Shown here: positions 34,974-44,050 of the stretch, piece after piece
How the letters are laid out: the number at the start of each line of letters is the position of its first letter
Numbering within the stretch: the stretch's first letter is position 1
Assembly (NCBI GenBank): GCA_016928835.1
Contig: JAFGJW010000016.1
Coordinates: 32,194 to 96,193 of the forward strand
Origin: Candidatus Woesearchaeota archaeon
Lineage (GTDB): Archaea; Nanobdellota; Nanobdellia; Woesearchaeales; GW2011-AR15
Reading direction: 5' to 3'
Length of the DNA stretch: 64,000 nucleotides
Program-made: the position numbers and the translations under genes
The notes under the pieces: generated by a model
Databases searched by the model: none
What the model was told of the DNA's origin: nothing
What the model saw: only the letters and a program-made list of their open reading frames with translations

Positions 34974-35788
34974 ATTTTCCAGACTTTTGCGTTGTTTCTT
35001 CTTATTTGATGAAGAATAGTATAAAAAACTAGGCAAACATGAGAACCAGGCAGAGTTTGTCTTCTTGCAGATTCTGCTTTAATAAACATTTCTTTTCTCT
35101 GTTCTGGATCACCTGGATCTTCAATAGCAATTACATTTTTAATATCATCAGGTACTCTATAATCTTGACCTTCTCCCAGAAGCACAGCATCTCTGAACCC
35201 GTTTCGAGGAATTGCACATTCACGAAGCCTTAAAGCATATCGTCTCCCCTCATAATCTCTGTATTGAGTCATTGGAACAAGCGCTTCCAACCCAAGTTCT
35301 GTAACTAATGCGCTGCGCGCTTGATAGAGCATATTTCTTATGCCTATTAGAGTTGAACCTGAAGGTGCTTGTCGATCTAGCTTATGTAAGTATCTATCAC
35401 TCTCAAGAGCCACGATATAAGCAGCCTGAATTAAGACTTTCTTCTCCTCACCCTCCTTGTCTCTGGCAGCGCTTAACATCTTATGTAATCGGTCAGATGC
35501 TTTAAGTCTTTCTTTTAACCTAGTATAATACAAGAATGGGGTTGCCTCATAATAAATCAACTCAACTGGTTCCTGCCCTGTAGCATTTTGAGGAGTAAAA
35601 GAAGGTATCTCAAAGTAATCAGCGTCCCACATTTCTACTAACTCACGTGCTATTGCTTCAAGCTCTTCCTGTCCAAACCGAAAAGTATACCGGCTTGTTG
35701 CACTTAAGTTATGAGATCTAATTGATGGTCCAGGCACTCCAATCAAGGATTCAATGTTAGAACCAGATAAAGATAACGCACTCCCCAT
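34964..35788 (-). CDS. Orphan protein, Arg-rich, unknown function
   Basis: About 274 residues with no recognised domain. It is mostly helical (GQEELEAIARELVEMWDAD, RLKERLKASDRLHKMLSAAR) with a central ALESDRYLHKL...SGSTLIGIRNMLYQARSALV stretch. No signal peptide. Arg/Gln/Glu-rich and Lys-poor next to the Lys-rich Dph2 gene. I chose the ATG at 35788, about 25 nt after a minus-strand CTTAAATATAATG box; a TTG at 35803 is too close to that box. The 3' end overlaps the convergent Dph2 gene by 10 nt. Confidence 0.65.
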   Translation of the reverse strand: MGSALSLSGSNIESLIGVPGPSIRSHNLSATSRYTFRFGQEELEAIARELVEMWDADYFEIPSFTPQNATGQEPVELIYYEATPFLYYTRLKERLKASDRLHKMLSAARDKEGEEKKVLIQAAYIVALESDRYLHKLDRQAPSGSTLIGIRNMLYQARSALVTELGLEALVPMTQYRDYEGRRYALRLRECAIPRNGFRDAVLLGEGQDYRVPDDIKNVIAIEDPGDPEQRKEMFIKAESARRQTLPGSHVCLVFYTILHQIRRNNAKVWKIQE

Positions 35789-35891
35789 ATTTGCATGAAT
35801 CAATTATTCATTATATTTAAGCATTTCTATCCAGCATTCCTTGGATTTAAATCATAATCTTATTTAGAAACAATAAAATTTAAATATTAGT

Positions 35892-35927
35892 TAGTATATA
35901 CTAGTATATAAAAAAGTATATTAATAT
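35892..35927. promoter_or_regulatory. Palindrome and shared operator-like element, copy 2
   Basis: TAGTATATACTA at 35892-35903 is a perfect 12-nt palindrome. It overlaps a copy (35902-35927) of the element seen at 34109-34134, with the same order TAGTATATAA-NN-AAGTATATT-N-ATAT. It lies 10-45 nt before the MFS transporter start and overlaps the likely TATA box. Two genes within 2 kb sharing this arrangement suggests a common regulator. Confidence 0.4.
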
Positions 35928-35936
35928 ATTTAAGGG

Positions 35937-37322
35937 GTGATTTATATTAATAAAAGCATTGAATCTAAATGCACTAAGCTTCCACTTTACAAGAAGATTA
36001 GCAAAAGTCTGGACAGTTGTAGGAAGGAGACTGCAGTAAATGCATTGATGACAGGATTCAGCTCTTCTTATATCACTCCCTTCGCTCTTGCAATGGATGC
36101 TTCAGCAGGTTTTATTAGCATATTATTTTCTCTGCCGGAATTTCTAGGTTCGTTAATCCAACTATTCACCCTTCGTATTATTAATATATTCTCAAGAAAA
36201 AAAATCCTACTGGCAAGCGTAGTAGTTGAATCATTTTTATGGCTGCCTATTGTACTCACACCATTCATTGATTATAACAGGCTGTATTTGCTCTTATTGT
36301 TGATCGTTCTGCAGTATTCTCTCAGATTTTTGCAGGAGCCAATATATAACAGTATCCTTGGTGACTGGATTCCAGCAAATCAAAGAGGGATGTTCTTTGG
36401 CAGGAGGCAAAAGATAATAGGCATTCTAACATCTGCAGGTGCATTTATTGCTGGATTCATCCTAAATTCATTCTCAAATGTAAATAAAATATCTGGGTTT
36501 GTAATCATTTTCATAATCTCAATGGTGCTTAGATTTATCTCAACAAAATACATTGGAGGATTTTACATACAAAAGTATGTACCTACTAAAAGAAGTATCC
36601 CTTTTTACAGTTTTATTAAAAATATAAAGCATGACAATTTCGGAAATTTTGTTCTGTACATTTCATTCTTCAAACTATGCGTTGCTATAGCAAGTCCATT
36701 TTTTGCTGTCTACATGCTTGAGCATTTAAGACTAAGCTACATGGAATTTACTCTGGTTACATTGGCTTCGATAATTGCAAGATTCCTTTTGATTGATTTC
36801 TGGGGAAAGTTAATTGACAAGCAAGGAAGCAGAAGTATTCTAATACTGAGTGGATTATTTATTCCTATAATACCAATTGCATGGATATTTTTCAGGCAAG
36901 TATTTGCACTTTTCATGCTTCAGTTCATTTCTGGGTTCTTATGGGCCGGGTTTGATCTTGCCTCCTCCAGTTATCTTTTTGACAGTACCTCACGAAAGGA
37001 TAGAATCACTCTTAATTCGTATCATAATTTTATAAGAAGTCTTGGCACCTTTTCAGGAGCACTATTAAGCATAGTTTTGCTTAGATTGCCTCTACAATTA
37101 TACCAAAACAAATTGTTATTCCTATTTTTCGTATCTGGGGCACTTAGGTTTATAGCAACATTTATCTTTGGGCTGAAGATAAGAGAAGCAAGACTTATTG
37201 AGGTAAAAGTAGGCGGCGACACAAACAAACAGCATATTAACATATACCCCTCTCCTGAGGTAATGTTCCAGTTAGTGGACAAAAAAGGCAGAATCAAAAC
37301 AGCATCCTATAAAAGAAATTAA
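35937..37322 (+). CDS. Major facilitator superfamily transporter
   Basis: 461 residues with about 11-12 membrane helices. MFS features: an N-terminal half with FSRKKILLASVVVESFLWLP (loop 2-3 region), QEPIYNSILGDWIPANQRGMFFGRRQKI after helix 4, and a C-terminal half with FWGKLIDKQGSRSILILSG. The substrate is unknown; proportions resemble efflux-type carriers. The start is a GTG directly in AAGGGGTG with no better codon nearby, so the exact N-terminus is uncertain. The C-terminal ~45 residues are hydrophilic and cytoplasmic. Confidence 0.8.
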   Translation: MIYINKSIESKCTKLPLYKKISKSLDSCRKETAVNALMTGFSSSYITPFALAMDASAGFISILFSLPEFLGSLIQLFTLRIINIFSRKKILLASVVVESFLWLPIVLTPFIDYNRLYLLLLLIVLQYSLRFLQEPIYNSILGDWIPANQRGMFFGRRQKIIGILTSAGAFIAGFILNSFSNVNKISGFVIIFIISMVLRFISTKYIGGFYIQKYVPTKRSIPFYSFIKNIKHDNFGNFVLYISFFKLCVAIASPFFAVYMLEHLRLSYMEFTLVTLASIIARFLLIDFWGKLIDKQGSRSILILSGLFIPIIPIAWIFFRQVFALFMLQFISGFLWAGFDLASSSYLFDSTSRKDRITLNSYHNFIRSLGTFSGALLSIVLLRLPLQLYQNKLLFLFFVSGALRFIATFIFGLKIREARLIEVKVGGDTNKQHINIYPSPEVMFQLVDKKGRIKTASYKRN

Positions 37323-37404
37323 GGATTAAGACTTTTAGGATGCATTTCAATTTAACCAAAACCTTAATATAGTTAGAAATCAATATAGATTGTGGAGGAG
37401 GTGT

Positions 37405-38505
37405 ATGAGACAGGTAATTATATCAGATACACATACAAAAGGGAACATTGAGTGCATTCATGCCTATCTTCAAAAAAACAGATTAAAATACAAGATTGAC
37501 TATATCATCATCAATGGGGATATTCTCGGCGAGCATCGAAATAAAGCTGAGCCGGATGATCCAGAAAAATACCTAAAAGGACTTTCTCCTGATTCAGCAG
37601 ATACAATAATCAGTTCTGTTAATGAATACAAAGCAGGCCGCTTTATCGATGAAAAAAAGAAGGAAAAACTTGGCGAAGCAGTCCTTACCTATATGCACGA
37701 CAGATATAATTATGTTATAAGAATTCTTAAGGAATTCTCCCAGATAGCTCCCACTCTCTTTAATATTGGAGAAAGCGAATCACCTCTGCACTATCAGGTC
37801 ATAAAAGAGATACCTTTTTTGTTAGATATACCGCCTGACTTTATAAGCAAAAGCATATTATATACTGATTATCGCAGTGTATACCAAAAATTTCTCGATA
37901 AATTGCGGGCCAACGAAAGCAAGAATTTGAAATTCATTGGCGGGACCACTTCTCTTAAGAAAAACATATTGTTTGTAGGTATTCCTGGGCTAAATCCTAA
38001 TTCAGTGCCCACAGACACATTATCTGAGTTGCAGGAGAAGCTTACAAAGGATTTGCTCAACAGCATAAAAAGACAGTTAAGCTATGCAGACAAACTTATT
38101 ATATTCAACCACACTCAAAGCAAAATAGCAGAAAACCCTTTTGTTTATAAGCCGGGTAGTCCTGCTGTCAGAAGCTTTATTCAAGAGATGAAAGGAAGGA
38201 TGCGTCAGAAGATTTTTATTCAGTCTCACAAGCATTGGCCTACAGCGCATTTTTTTACAAATGATGATTTCTATTTTCTACTGAATAATGCGGGCATTCA
38301 TAACAGTATATTTAATATTCTAGAAATTAGCAATAAGGTTAAGTGTTTTGATATTGACCCAAAGAGAGACAAGACTAGGGAGCTAAAATTATATGACTCG
38401 TATACAGCTGAATACTCTTCTCCTAAAGAGAGATTAGCACTTAATTATGAAAACCCGGATGAGCTGATAAAGGAAAGGAATTTGGGTGAGTGCAGCTATA
38501 TCTAA
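37405..38505 (+). CDS. Calcineurin-like metallophosphoesterase
   Basis: 366 residues with dimetal phosphoesterase motifs: ISDTHTKGN (DxH), IINGDILGEHR (GD), IGESES in place of GNHD/E, FNHTQS (single His) and QSHKHWPTAHF (GHxH-like). The third motif is degenerate, with Glu replacing Asn-His, so activity may be altered. I chose the ATG at 37405 because GGAGGAGGTG lies 4-13 nt upstream; the frame runs 5 codons further into that site. Substrate unknown. Confidence 0.78.
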   Translation: MRQVIISDTHTKGNIECIHAYLQKNRLKYKIDYIIINGDILGEHRNKAEPDDPEKYLKGLSPDSADTIISSVNEYKAGRFIDEKKKEKLGEAVLTYMHDRYNYVIRILKEFSQIAPTLFNIGESESPLHYQVIKEIPFLLDIPPDFISKSILYTDYRSVYQKFLDKLRANESKNLKFIGGTTSLKKNILFVGIPGLNPNSVPTDTLSELQEKLTKDLLNSIKRQLSYADKLIIFNHTQSKIAENPFVYKPGSPAVRSFIQEMKGRMRQKIFIQSHKHWPTAHFFTNDDFYFLLNNAGIHNSIFNILEISNKVKCFDIDPKRDKTRELKLYDSYTAEYSSPKERLALNYENPDELIKERNLGECSYI

Positions 38506-38510
38506 AGATA

Positions 38511-38531
38511 TCTAAAGTTTACTACTTTAGA
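38511..38531. terminator. Perfect hairpin between phosphoesterase and antiporter genes
   Basis: TCTAAAGT, 5-nt loop TTACT, ACTTTAGA: an 8-bp perfect stem beginning 6 nt after the phosphoesterase stop. TATCTAAAG is also directly repeated (38500-38508 and 38509-38517). No T-run follows directly, so it could be a terminator, a processing site or an operator for the antiporter gene. Confidence 0.35.
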
Positions 38532-38574
38532 ATAAATAGAATTCATTATAAATTTCAGCTTTAATAATATTCAC

Positions 38575-39780
38575 ATGGTTGTGGATCAAATTGTTCTTGT
38601 TGTACTTACTTTAAGCCTGGTGGGCAGTTTCTTGTTGGGGAGAATATTTAGGATGATCAAACTGCCTGCGATACTAGCACCGCTTACTTTTGGTCTTGGT
38701 CTGAACTGGTTCTTTTTGCACTATCCTCTAAAAATTGCTGCAGACTTCCACGAAGTTACAATGATGCTAGCAAATATTGGGCTAGTGCTATTATTATTCT
38801 TTCTCGGCTTGAAAGTCAATTTTAAATTTTTGAGAAGTTTCTCAAAGAGCTCTTCTATAATGGCCCTAAATGCAGGAATTATACCTTTAGAACTAGGCTT
38901 TTTTGTTTCTTACCTTTTTGGATATTCATTTTTGAAATCTCTATTTGTAGGCATTTGCCTTGCAATAACTGCTGAGGAGGTAAGTATTGCTATTCTCGAT
39001 GAACTCAAACTGATCAAGAACAAAATTGGACAAATTATCATTGAAGCAGGTGTGATAGGAGATATATTCGAAATAATAGCAATATCCCTGCTGGGCATAT
39101 TTATGAGATATTCTAACATAGGCACAAGCATTGAGGTATCAATGATTTTTATTGAATTTGTACTGTTTTGCATCTCGGTAATATGTCTAAGGTATGTTAT
39201 CAGCCCACTAGTTTTTAGGTTATTAGGCAAAAGTCCCAGAAAATATGAATTGTTTCTTGGTTCATTTGTTGTCCTTCTAATAATGGTACTGAGTTCAGAA
39301 TTGCTTAATTATGGTTATATCCTTGGAGCACTCGGAGCAGGTTTGATACTGAAAGACCAGTTAATCGCCGAAAAGAATTTTAACAGGGAATATGATATTA
39401 TTGAAGGTGTTGAGACAGTTGCTTTTGGCTTTCTGGAACCGCTTGTATTTATATGGGTCGGACTATCTATTGATATCACCTCAATGCTAAATAACCCTTG
39501 GTTTGGCATAATCCTTACTATAGTTGCCACTGCTGGAAAACTTCTAGGGAGCGTTATCGGAAGTTATTTCTGCAGGGAGTCTTTGAAGGAAGGCTTGCTT
39601 ATGGGATGGGCATTGAATGCCAGAGGGGCAACTGAACTTTTTGCAATACTAATTGCCCGTAATATGGGCATAATCGGAGCTGATATTTTCTCGGCGATAG
39701 TCTTTATGGCGATTGTAACTACAATTATCTCTCCAATAGTCTTCAAAGTACTGGTAACAAGAAAATTTGGGATAAGGTAA
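38575..39780 (+). CDS. Monovalent cation/proton antiporter, CPA2 family
   Basis: 401 residues and about 12 helices. Typical signatures: LLLFFLGLKVNFKFLR after helix 3, ITAEEVSIAILDELKLIKNKIGQ and AGVIGDIFEI at the ion site, and a late LNARGATELF helix. The ion-binding pair is Gly-Asp, not the Asp-Asp of electrogenic CPA2 or Asn-Asp of CPA1, so ion choice and stoichiometry are open. It likely exchanges Na+ or K+ for protons. TATA-like TTATAAAT at about 38548-38556 gives a leaderless start. Confidence 0.82.
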   Translation: MVVDQIVLVVLTLSLVGSFLLGRIFRMIKLPAILAPLTFGLGLNWFFLHYPLKIAADFHEVTMMLANIGLVLLLFFLGLKVNFKFLRSFSKSSSIMALNAGIIPLELGFFVSYLFGYSFLKSLFVGICLAITAEEVSIAILDELKLIKNKIGQIIIEAGVIGDIFEIIAISLLGIFMRYSNIGTSIEVSMIFIEFVLFCISVICLRYVISPLVFRLLGKSPRKYELFLGSFVVLLIMVLSSELLNYGYILGALGAGLILKDQLIAEKNFNREYDIIEGVETVAFGFLEPLVFIWVGLSIDITSMLNNPWFGIILTIVATAGKLLGSVIGSYFCRESLKEGLLMGWALNARGATELFAILIARNMGIIGADIFSAIVFMAIVTTIISPIVFKVLVTRKFGIR

Positions 39781-39794
39781 AAGAAAAAAAAGGA

Positions 39795-42140
39795 TTATCT
39801 GTAAAGCGGTGGTAGATGCTTCCTTTGAAAGTACCTTAGCCTGCGTCCTAAGCCTTCATATTGACGAAGTACCTGTTGGTTTCTTATCTGTCTTTCTTCC
39901 CAAGCTGGAATTTCTGTTCGTCCCTCTCTCTGACCTCCTCTTGCCTCATCAATTTGGCCTGCTAATTCACATAATTGTACAGGATTAAAATTAAATCCAT
40001 ATTCCAACATACTTAATCTATAAGCGTTTTTTACTATTATATCTTGAGCTTCAGGACTGTTCCACCACATAAGTCTCTGTATTGCACCCATGATTTTTTC
40101 ATCTGCCCCAGGTGAATCAAGTTCTTTTTCATATCTCCTAAAAATTCTCTCATTCCTTCTCAATTTACTCTGTCTTGATAGCTCTTTTTTCACGCCAAAT
40201 AATGTAACATTCATGCTTACCTTCTGGAAATCTTCAACTCTGGGATATATCTCACCTTGCCCCTCCTCAACAGAAGCTGCGATTCCCTCTGAAGTCGCAT
40301 AAAATATCTCATCATCTATCTGACAACCAGTCAAATCAGCAATTGCTCCCAGTCCAGGAAAAAGGAATTGGTTATTGGCTGTGGTTACTTTATACATTTT
40401 ATTTTTATATTCAAATGATGGAAACGGGCTGCCTGTAGCAAAGAAAATATTATCTCTCCTTTTATCAGCAATAGCCGCATCAATAATTCCTTGAAGTCTG
40501 CTTTTCAGAAATGCATCTTTGTCTTTAGGATTTGACAATCTACCAATCTTTATTTGTGCTGCCTCCTGTAAAATTTGTTGTTTTCTACCTGAATTTGCTG
40601 AACAAAATTCTGACCAAAGATCCTGAAATTCACTTTCCAATTCAGTTTCAGTTAAATAGACAAACTCACACTTTGAGTGCGGATTAGACATGCCGAATGC
40701 CAGCATTGTCCTTTCTCTGTCCTCCCCAGCATCAATCCTTCCATTAATGCTTAGTCTTATTGCTTTAAGCACCTCAGGTGTAAATTGTGTATTATTTCCG
40801 GAAAGACCTAGAAGGATGTTCGTACCAAAGAACTGGGCAGCATATACCATCTCAATCTTATCTCCTTCATGCCATCCTTCAACATTTTCTTGCATCCAAG
40901 CCACTAGTTCATTTCTTCTGTTACCTTTCAGCACAAACTTATCAAGGTATGGCTCATACTCTATTCTTCTCCCCTCTCTTATTTTAACATTTCTACCCTG
41001 ATACAGCAAACCTGCGCTATCTGTCATTATTATTCTAGCCAAAGCATCATGCTCCTCAAGTCCTTTTGCTTTAAGCATGTTTAATGTCTGTTCAGCCAAG
41101 CCGCTACCTGCTCCAGCTCCATGGAACAGATAATAAGACTTTTTTAAATCAACAATACCCTGCTTATGAGCGGAAAGCAATCCCCCGACTACAAGAGCTG
41201 CTGTGCCTTCAATATCATCATCAAAAATCGGAACACCTTTCAATTGTTTCATAGCTCTCCACTGCCTTAGAGTTCTGGTTGCTGGCGGTGTTGTAAAGTC
41301 TTCAAGTTGAAGCATTGCTGGATGCAGTCCTGCAATTGCCCTGCCAACAATATGCATCGCATAATCATATAAATCGCCTGTAATTCTAATTTCTCTTAAA
41401 CCCTGATACCATCTATCTTTATGTTTTGGCATATTATTTGTACCAATATCAACAACTACTGGTAGTAATTCTCTTGGATCAAAGCCCATGCTTGCATAGT
41501 AAAGCAGTAGCTTACCATGACAAATCTCTCTCCCTTCTGCACCCTGGTCCTTATCGCCAAGCATCCTTTCTCCATCGCTAATTACAATCTTAAGCCTACG
41601 AGCCAAACGTCTCCATTCAGAATCATTAAGTATTGGCATTCCATAGAACTCACATCTAGCTTGAACATAATTCCTAATCTTTTTCCTAATATTTCTAACT
41701 GCTTCGTGTGAGTTTCCATTAAAAATATCATCAAGAGTAATTTTCAAGGGAAGTGAGTATTCTGGAAGCAGATCTTTTCTCTCCCCATCTTGAAATCTAG
41801 CAATTCCATCTAGTCTATCAGCATCTTCTGCAACTGCAGGAGTGTAAAAGTACCTTGTTAGGTTGGGTCTTTCTGCCAGAATTTGACGAATAAGAACCGC
41901 TGCTTCGAGCCCATTACCATGCATTTTCCTAGCAAATGCGATTCTCCTAAAAAGATTATATACTACCAAATCAGGATTATTTACATCTCTCAAGAAGGGC
42001 CCTATTGCTCTTTCTTCGCCTTCAGGCACCGGCGCTCCAGTAATTGCTGTTCCTAGAGTCTCATCCAGTATCTGAATAATCCTTTCTTTTTCTAGAACCT
42101 TTCCCTCATTTTCTAATAAGGTAACAAGTGTTTGCACCAT
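39795..42140 (-). CDS. Divergent malic enzyme, eukaryotic-type architecture
   Basis: 781 residues. The malic enzyme core is clear although enlarged: YFYTP with the catalytic-type Tyr99, VISDGERMLGDKDQGAEG, HGKLLLYYASMGFDPRELLP with Lys210, VVDIGTNN, QLEDF (Glu280, Asp281), FDDDIEGTAALVVGG (Asp309), HGAGAGSGLAE (dinucleotide loop), FGMSNPHSKCE, FFATGSPFPS and NNQFLFPGLGAIA. It would decarboxylate malate to pyruvate with NAD(P). Extra length lies at residues ~105-185, ~360-450 and the last ~110. I chose the ATG at 42140, 6 nt after GGGGTGA. Arg/Gln-rich composition. Downstream of uS7 but 92 nt apart. Confidence 0.75.
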   Translation of the reverse strand: MVQTLVTLLENEGKVLEKERIIQILDETLGTAITGAPVPEGEERAIGPFLRDVNNPDLVVYNLFRRIAFARKMHGNGLEAAVLIRQILAERPNLTRYFYTPAVAEDADRLDGIARFQDGERKDLLPEYSLPLKITLDDIFNGNSHEAVRNIRKKIRNYVQARCEFYGMPILNDSEWRRLARRLKIVISDGERMLGDKDQGAEGREICHGKLLLYYASMGFDPRELLPVVVDIGTNNMPKHKDRWYQGLREIRITGDLYDYAMHIVGRAIAGLHPAMLQLEDFTTPPATRTLRQWRAMKQLKGVPIFDDDIEGTAALVVGGLLSAHKQGIVDLKKSYYLFHGAGAGSGLAEQTLNMLKAKGLEEHDALARIIMTDSAGLLYQGRNVKIREGRRIEYEPYLDKFVLKGNRRNELVAWMQENVEGWHEGDKIEMVYAAQFFGTNILLGLSGNNTQFTPEVLKAIRLSINGRIDAGEDRERTMLAFGMSNPHSKCEFVYLTETELESEFQDLWSEFCSANSGRKQQILQEAAQIKIGRLSNPKDKDAFLKSRLQGIIDAAIADKRRDNIFFATGSPFPSFEYKNKMYKVTTANNQFLFPGLGAIADLTGCQIDDEIFYATSEGIAASVEEGQGEIYPRVEDFQKVSMNVTLFGVKKELSRQSKLRRNERIFRRYEKELDSPGADEKIMGAIQRLMWWNSPEAQDIIVKNAYRLSMLEYGFNFNPVQLCELAGQIDEARGGQREGRTEIPAWEERQIRNQQVLRQYEGLGRRLRYFQRKHLPPLYR

Positions 42141-42232
42141 TTTCACTTTCACCCCAACTATTTAAATTAATAGAACCCCTTTTTTAAAACACTAAGCTAA
42201 CAAAGAACAAAATAATTACTATTATATAAAGC

Positions 42233-42847
42233 TTATCTAGAACTGTCAGCCTGTCTCTCTAACTCATACTTCTTTGCTATTGCATCAGACTGGGCGCTTG
42301 AGTTATATGCATTAATAATTTCTTCAACAAGTGCATTCACACTGCTTTTCTTAGAATCAAACGCTGATTGATACACTCCCTGCGTCATATATCTTAGTGC
42401 AAGATCGATTCTTCTCTGTGGCGATACTTCAACTGCTTTAGGGTATCTTGCACCACCATACTCAATTGTGATAATTTCCTCTCTGGGAGCTGCATTTTCC
42501 AAAGCTCTGACAAATACTTCCACTGGATTTTTATTGAGTTTTCCCTCAATTTGTCTAAATGCTTTTTCCACTAGTTCATAAGCTGACAAAGCTTTGCCAG
42601 TATTTCTTCCCGATGTGGTTTTATGCTTTTTCCCTTTATGACCAGAAATCATCAGCTTATTTATCAGCCTCTCAACAATGAAAATTTTTGATTTGTGGAA
42701 GCGGTTCCCAGCATATCTCGCCCCAGTCTTAGGAACAATTTTTGGACTTAGATTAATATAATCTCTAAGGCCTTCATCCTCTACTTTTATGCTCTCTGTG
42801 CCCCATCTGTTGAATGCCTTTATTTCCATTTGTATCCAATCTCTCAT
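42233..42847 (-). CDS. rps7: 30S ribosomal protein S7 (uS7)
   Basis: 204-residue archaeal uS7, which organises the 16S 3' domain head. It has LSPKIVPKTGARYAGNRFHK, KIFIVERLINKLM, PVEVFVRALENAAPREEI, RYPKAVEVSPQRRIDLALRYM and the C-terminal EIINAYNSSAQSDAIAKKYELER. Last gene of the RNA polymerase-ribosomal operon, 12 nt after uS12. An internal Met (codon 7) could also start translation. EF-2 and EF-1A genes that usually follow in other archaea are missing. Confidence 0.95.
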   Translation of the reverse strand: MRDWIQMEIKAFNRWGTESIKVEDEGLRDYINLSPKIVPKTGARYAGNRFHKSKIFIVERLINKLMISGHKGKKHKTTSGRNTGKALSAYELVEKAFRQIEGKLNKNPVEVFVRALENAAPREEIITIEYGGARYPKAVEVSPQRRIDLALRYMTQGVYQSAFDSKKSSVNALVEEIINAYNSSAQSDAIAKKYELERQADSSR

Positions 42848-42859
42848 TATTTCATTATC

Positions 42860-43297
42860 TTACTTTCTTGCCTTCTCTATTCTTCCAGATAATAATGCCT
42901 GAAGTGATTGATCATTCACTTTGATAACAGTCCATCTCACACCAGGAATATCTCCCTTAGCTCTGCCTTTTGCACCGCCAATACACTCAATCATAACCTC
43001 ATCGTGTTCATCAACAAATTTGGTTGCACCATCTCCAGGAAGGTATGCTGTTACCTGCCTTCCGTTCTTTATAAGCTGCACTTTCACGCATTTACGCAAT
43101 CCTGAATGCGGCTGTTTCGCTTCCAGCTGAGTCTTTTCCAGAACAATACCAGAAGCCTGTGATGCCCCTTCTAAGGGATCTGATTTCTTCTTAAGATCCA
43201 AAATCCTTCTCTTATAATTAATATTTTTCCATCTGGCTTTTTTTCTTCTTCGCAACAGCTTCTTACCGGCATTTATTCCGCTTGTCTTTTTACTCAT
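42860..43297 (-). CDS. rps12: 30S ribosomal protein S12 (uS12)
   Basis: 145-residue decoding-centre protein. [38 protein letters not shown] and [23 protein letters not shown] are diagnostic, and the mRNA-proximal loop KQPHSGLRK is intact. The gene abuts nusA (stop and start adjacent) and precedes uS7, the conserved archaeal order. Confidence 0.97.
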   Translation of the reverse strand: MSKKTSGINAGKKLLRRRKKARWKNINYKRRILDLKKKSDPLEGASQASGIVLEKTQLEAKQPHSGLRKCVKVQLIKNGRQVTAYLPGDGATKFVDEHDEVMIECIGGAKGRAKGDIPGVRWTVIKVNDQSLQALLSGRIEKARK

Positions 43298-43717
43298 CTA
43301 TAGCACTCTTAAACCGTTTATTTGAAAATATTTTTTTATTATATCTTCATTATTAGTAAGGTTTGATTTGTTCCTTCCAATCAGCATAGCTTTGGTTTTT
43401 GTGTCCAAACCTGTAACTTCCACATAGCCATTATCAACATTAACTTTTTCAACTTTTAGCGGCTGGACAAGATTTTTGACAAATTGCTCTAATGTGGGAT
43501 TAAATTCAACTATTTTAATCTTTCTGTTCAGCAATTTTTCCAGTCTTCTTACATTAACTGCTTTTTTCCCAATAGCCTTTCCGAGCTGGTTCTCCTGGAC
43601 AATAAATGTTAACAGCAAGTTGTGGTCAATAAAGCAATCCTTCAGTTTAGTATCTGTAATATTCTCGAAAAGCTTCATAATCTCTAGTAACTCAGCATTA
43701 TATGAAATCCGTGCCAT
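43298..43717 (-). CDS. nusA: Archaeal NusA-like transcription factor
   Basis: 139 residues with two KH domains only, lacking the S1 and N-terminal domains of bacterial NusA, as usual in archaea. It shows ENQLGKAIGKKAVNVRRLEKLLNRKIKIVEF (first KH, GKAIGKKA loop) and TGLDTKTKAMLIGRNKSNLT (second KH). It binds RNA and probably influences elongation or termination, relevant to any attenuation in this cell. Located between eL30 and uS12 as in most archaea. Confidence 0.92.
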   Translation of the reverse strand: MARISYNAELLEIMKLFENITDTKLKDCFIDHNLLLTFIVQENQLGKAIGKKAVNVRRLEKLLNRKIKIVEFNPTLEQFVKNLVQPLKVEKVNVDNGYVEVTGLDTKTKAMLIGRNKSNLTNNEDIIKKYFQINGLRVL

Positions 43718-43719
43718 TT

Positions 43720-44001
43720 TTATTTTTTAATTATCCCAATAACAGAGATTGAGAAAGGTTTTCTGCAGAGAGTACCTAACTCGTTGTTAGCTATTTTTAG
43801 CTGTACAAATTCAGTATTAGATAACTTAGCATAGTACTCTAAGTCATTAACAACTGATTTGGAGGTATTAGCAGAAGCATATACCCTTGCTAAATTTCCA
43901 TTTTTAAGCATCTTCACAGAGAGCTCTGTACCGATTGTTACTTTGCCTTCTTTCAGCAATTTTTTTATGTTACTGAGCTCTTGTGAGTCAATATCTGCCA
44001 T
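43720..44001 (-). CDS. rpl30e: 50S ribosomal protein L30e
   Basis: 93 residues of the kink-turn-binding L7Ae/L30e fold: LKKLLKEGKVTIGTELSVKMLKNG and the RVYASANTSKSVVNDLEYYAKLS segment. It is slightly diverged in the last third (LGTLCRKPFSISVIGI), where the family has LG..CGKPF. Between rpoA2 and nusA, the standard archaeal place. A 49-nt gap with TATA-like TTTATAAACAA separates it from rpoA2, so it may have its own promoter. Confidence 0.93.
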   Translation of the reverse strand: MADIDSQELSNIKKLLKEGKVTIGTELSVKMLKNGNLARVYASANTSKSVVNDLEYYAKLSNTEFVQLKIANNELGTLCRKPFSISVIGIIKK

Positions 44002-44050
44002 TTTAAGAGGAAAAAAGGGATTGTTTATAAATATTTGGAATTTGAGAAAA

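Noticed and set aside
34964..35803. TTG start at 35803 for the Arg-rich orphan
   Set aside because: It lies within about 10 nt of the TATA box, so the ATG at 35788 is the better leaderless start.
42908..43130. Short plus-strand frames over uS12
   Set aside because: Reverse shadows of a diagnostic ribosomal protein.
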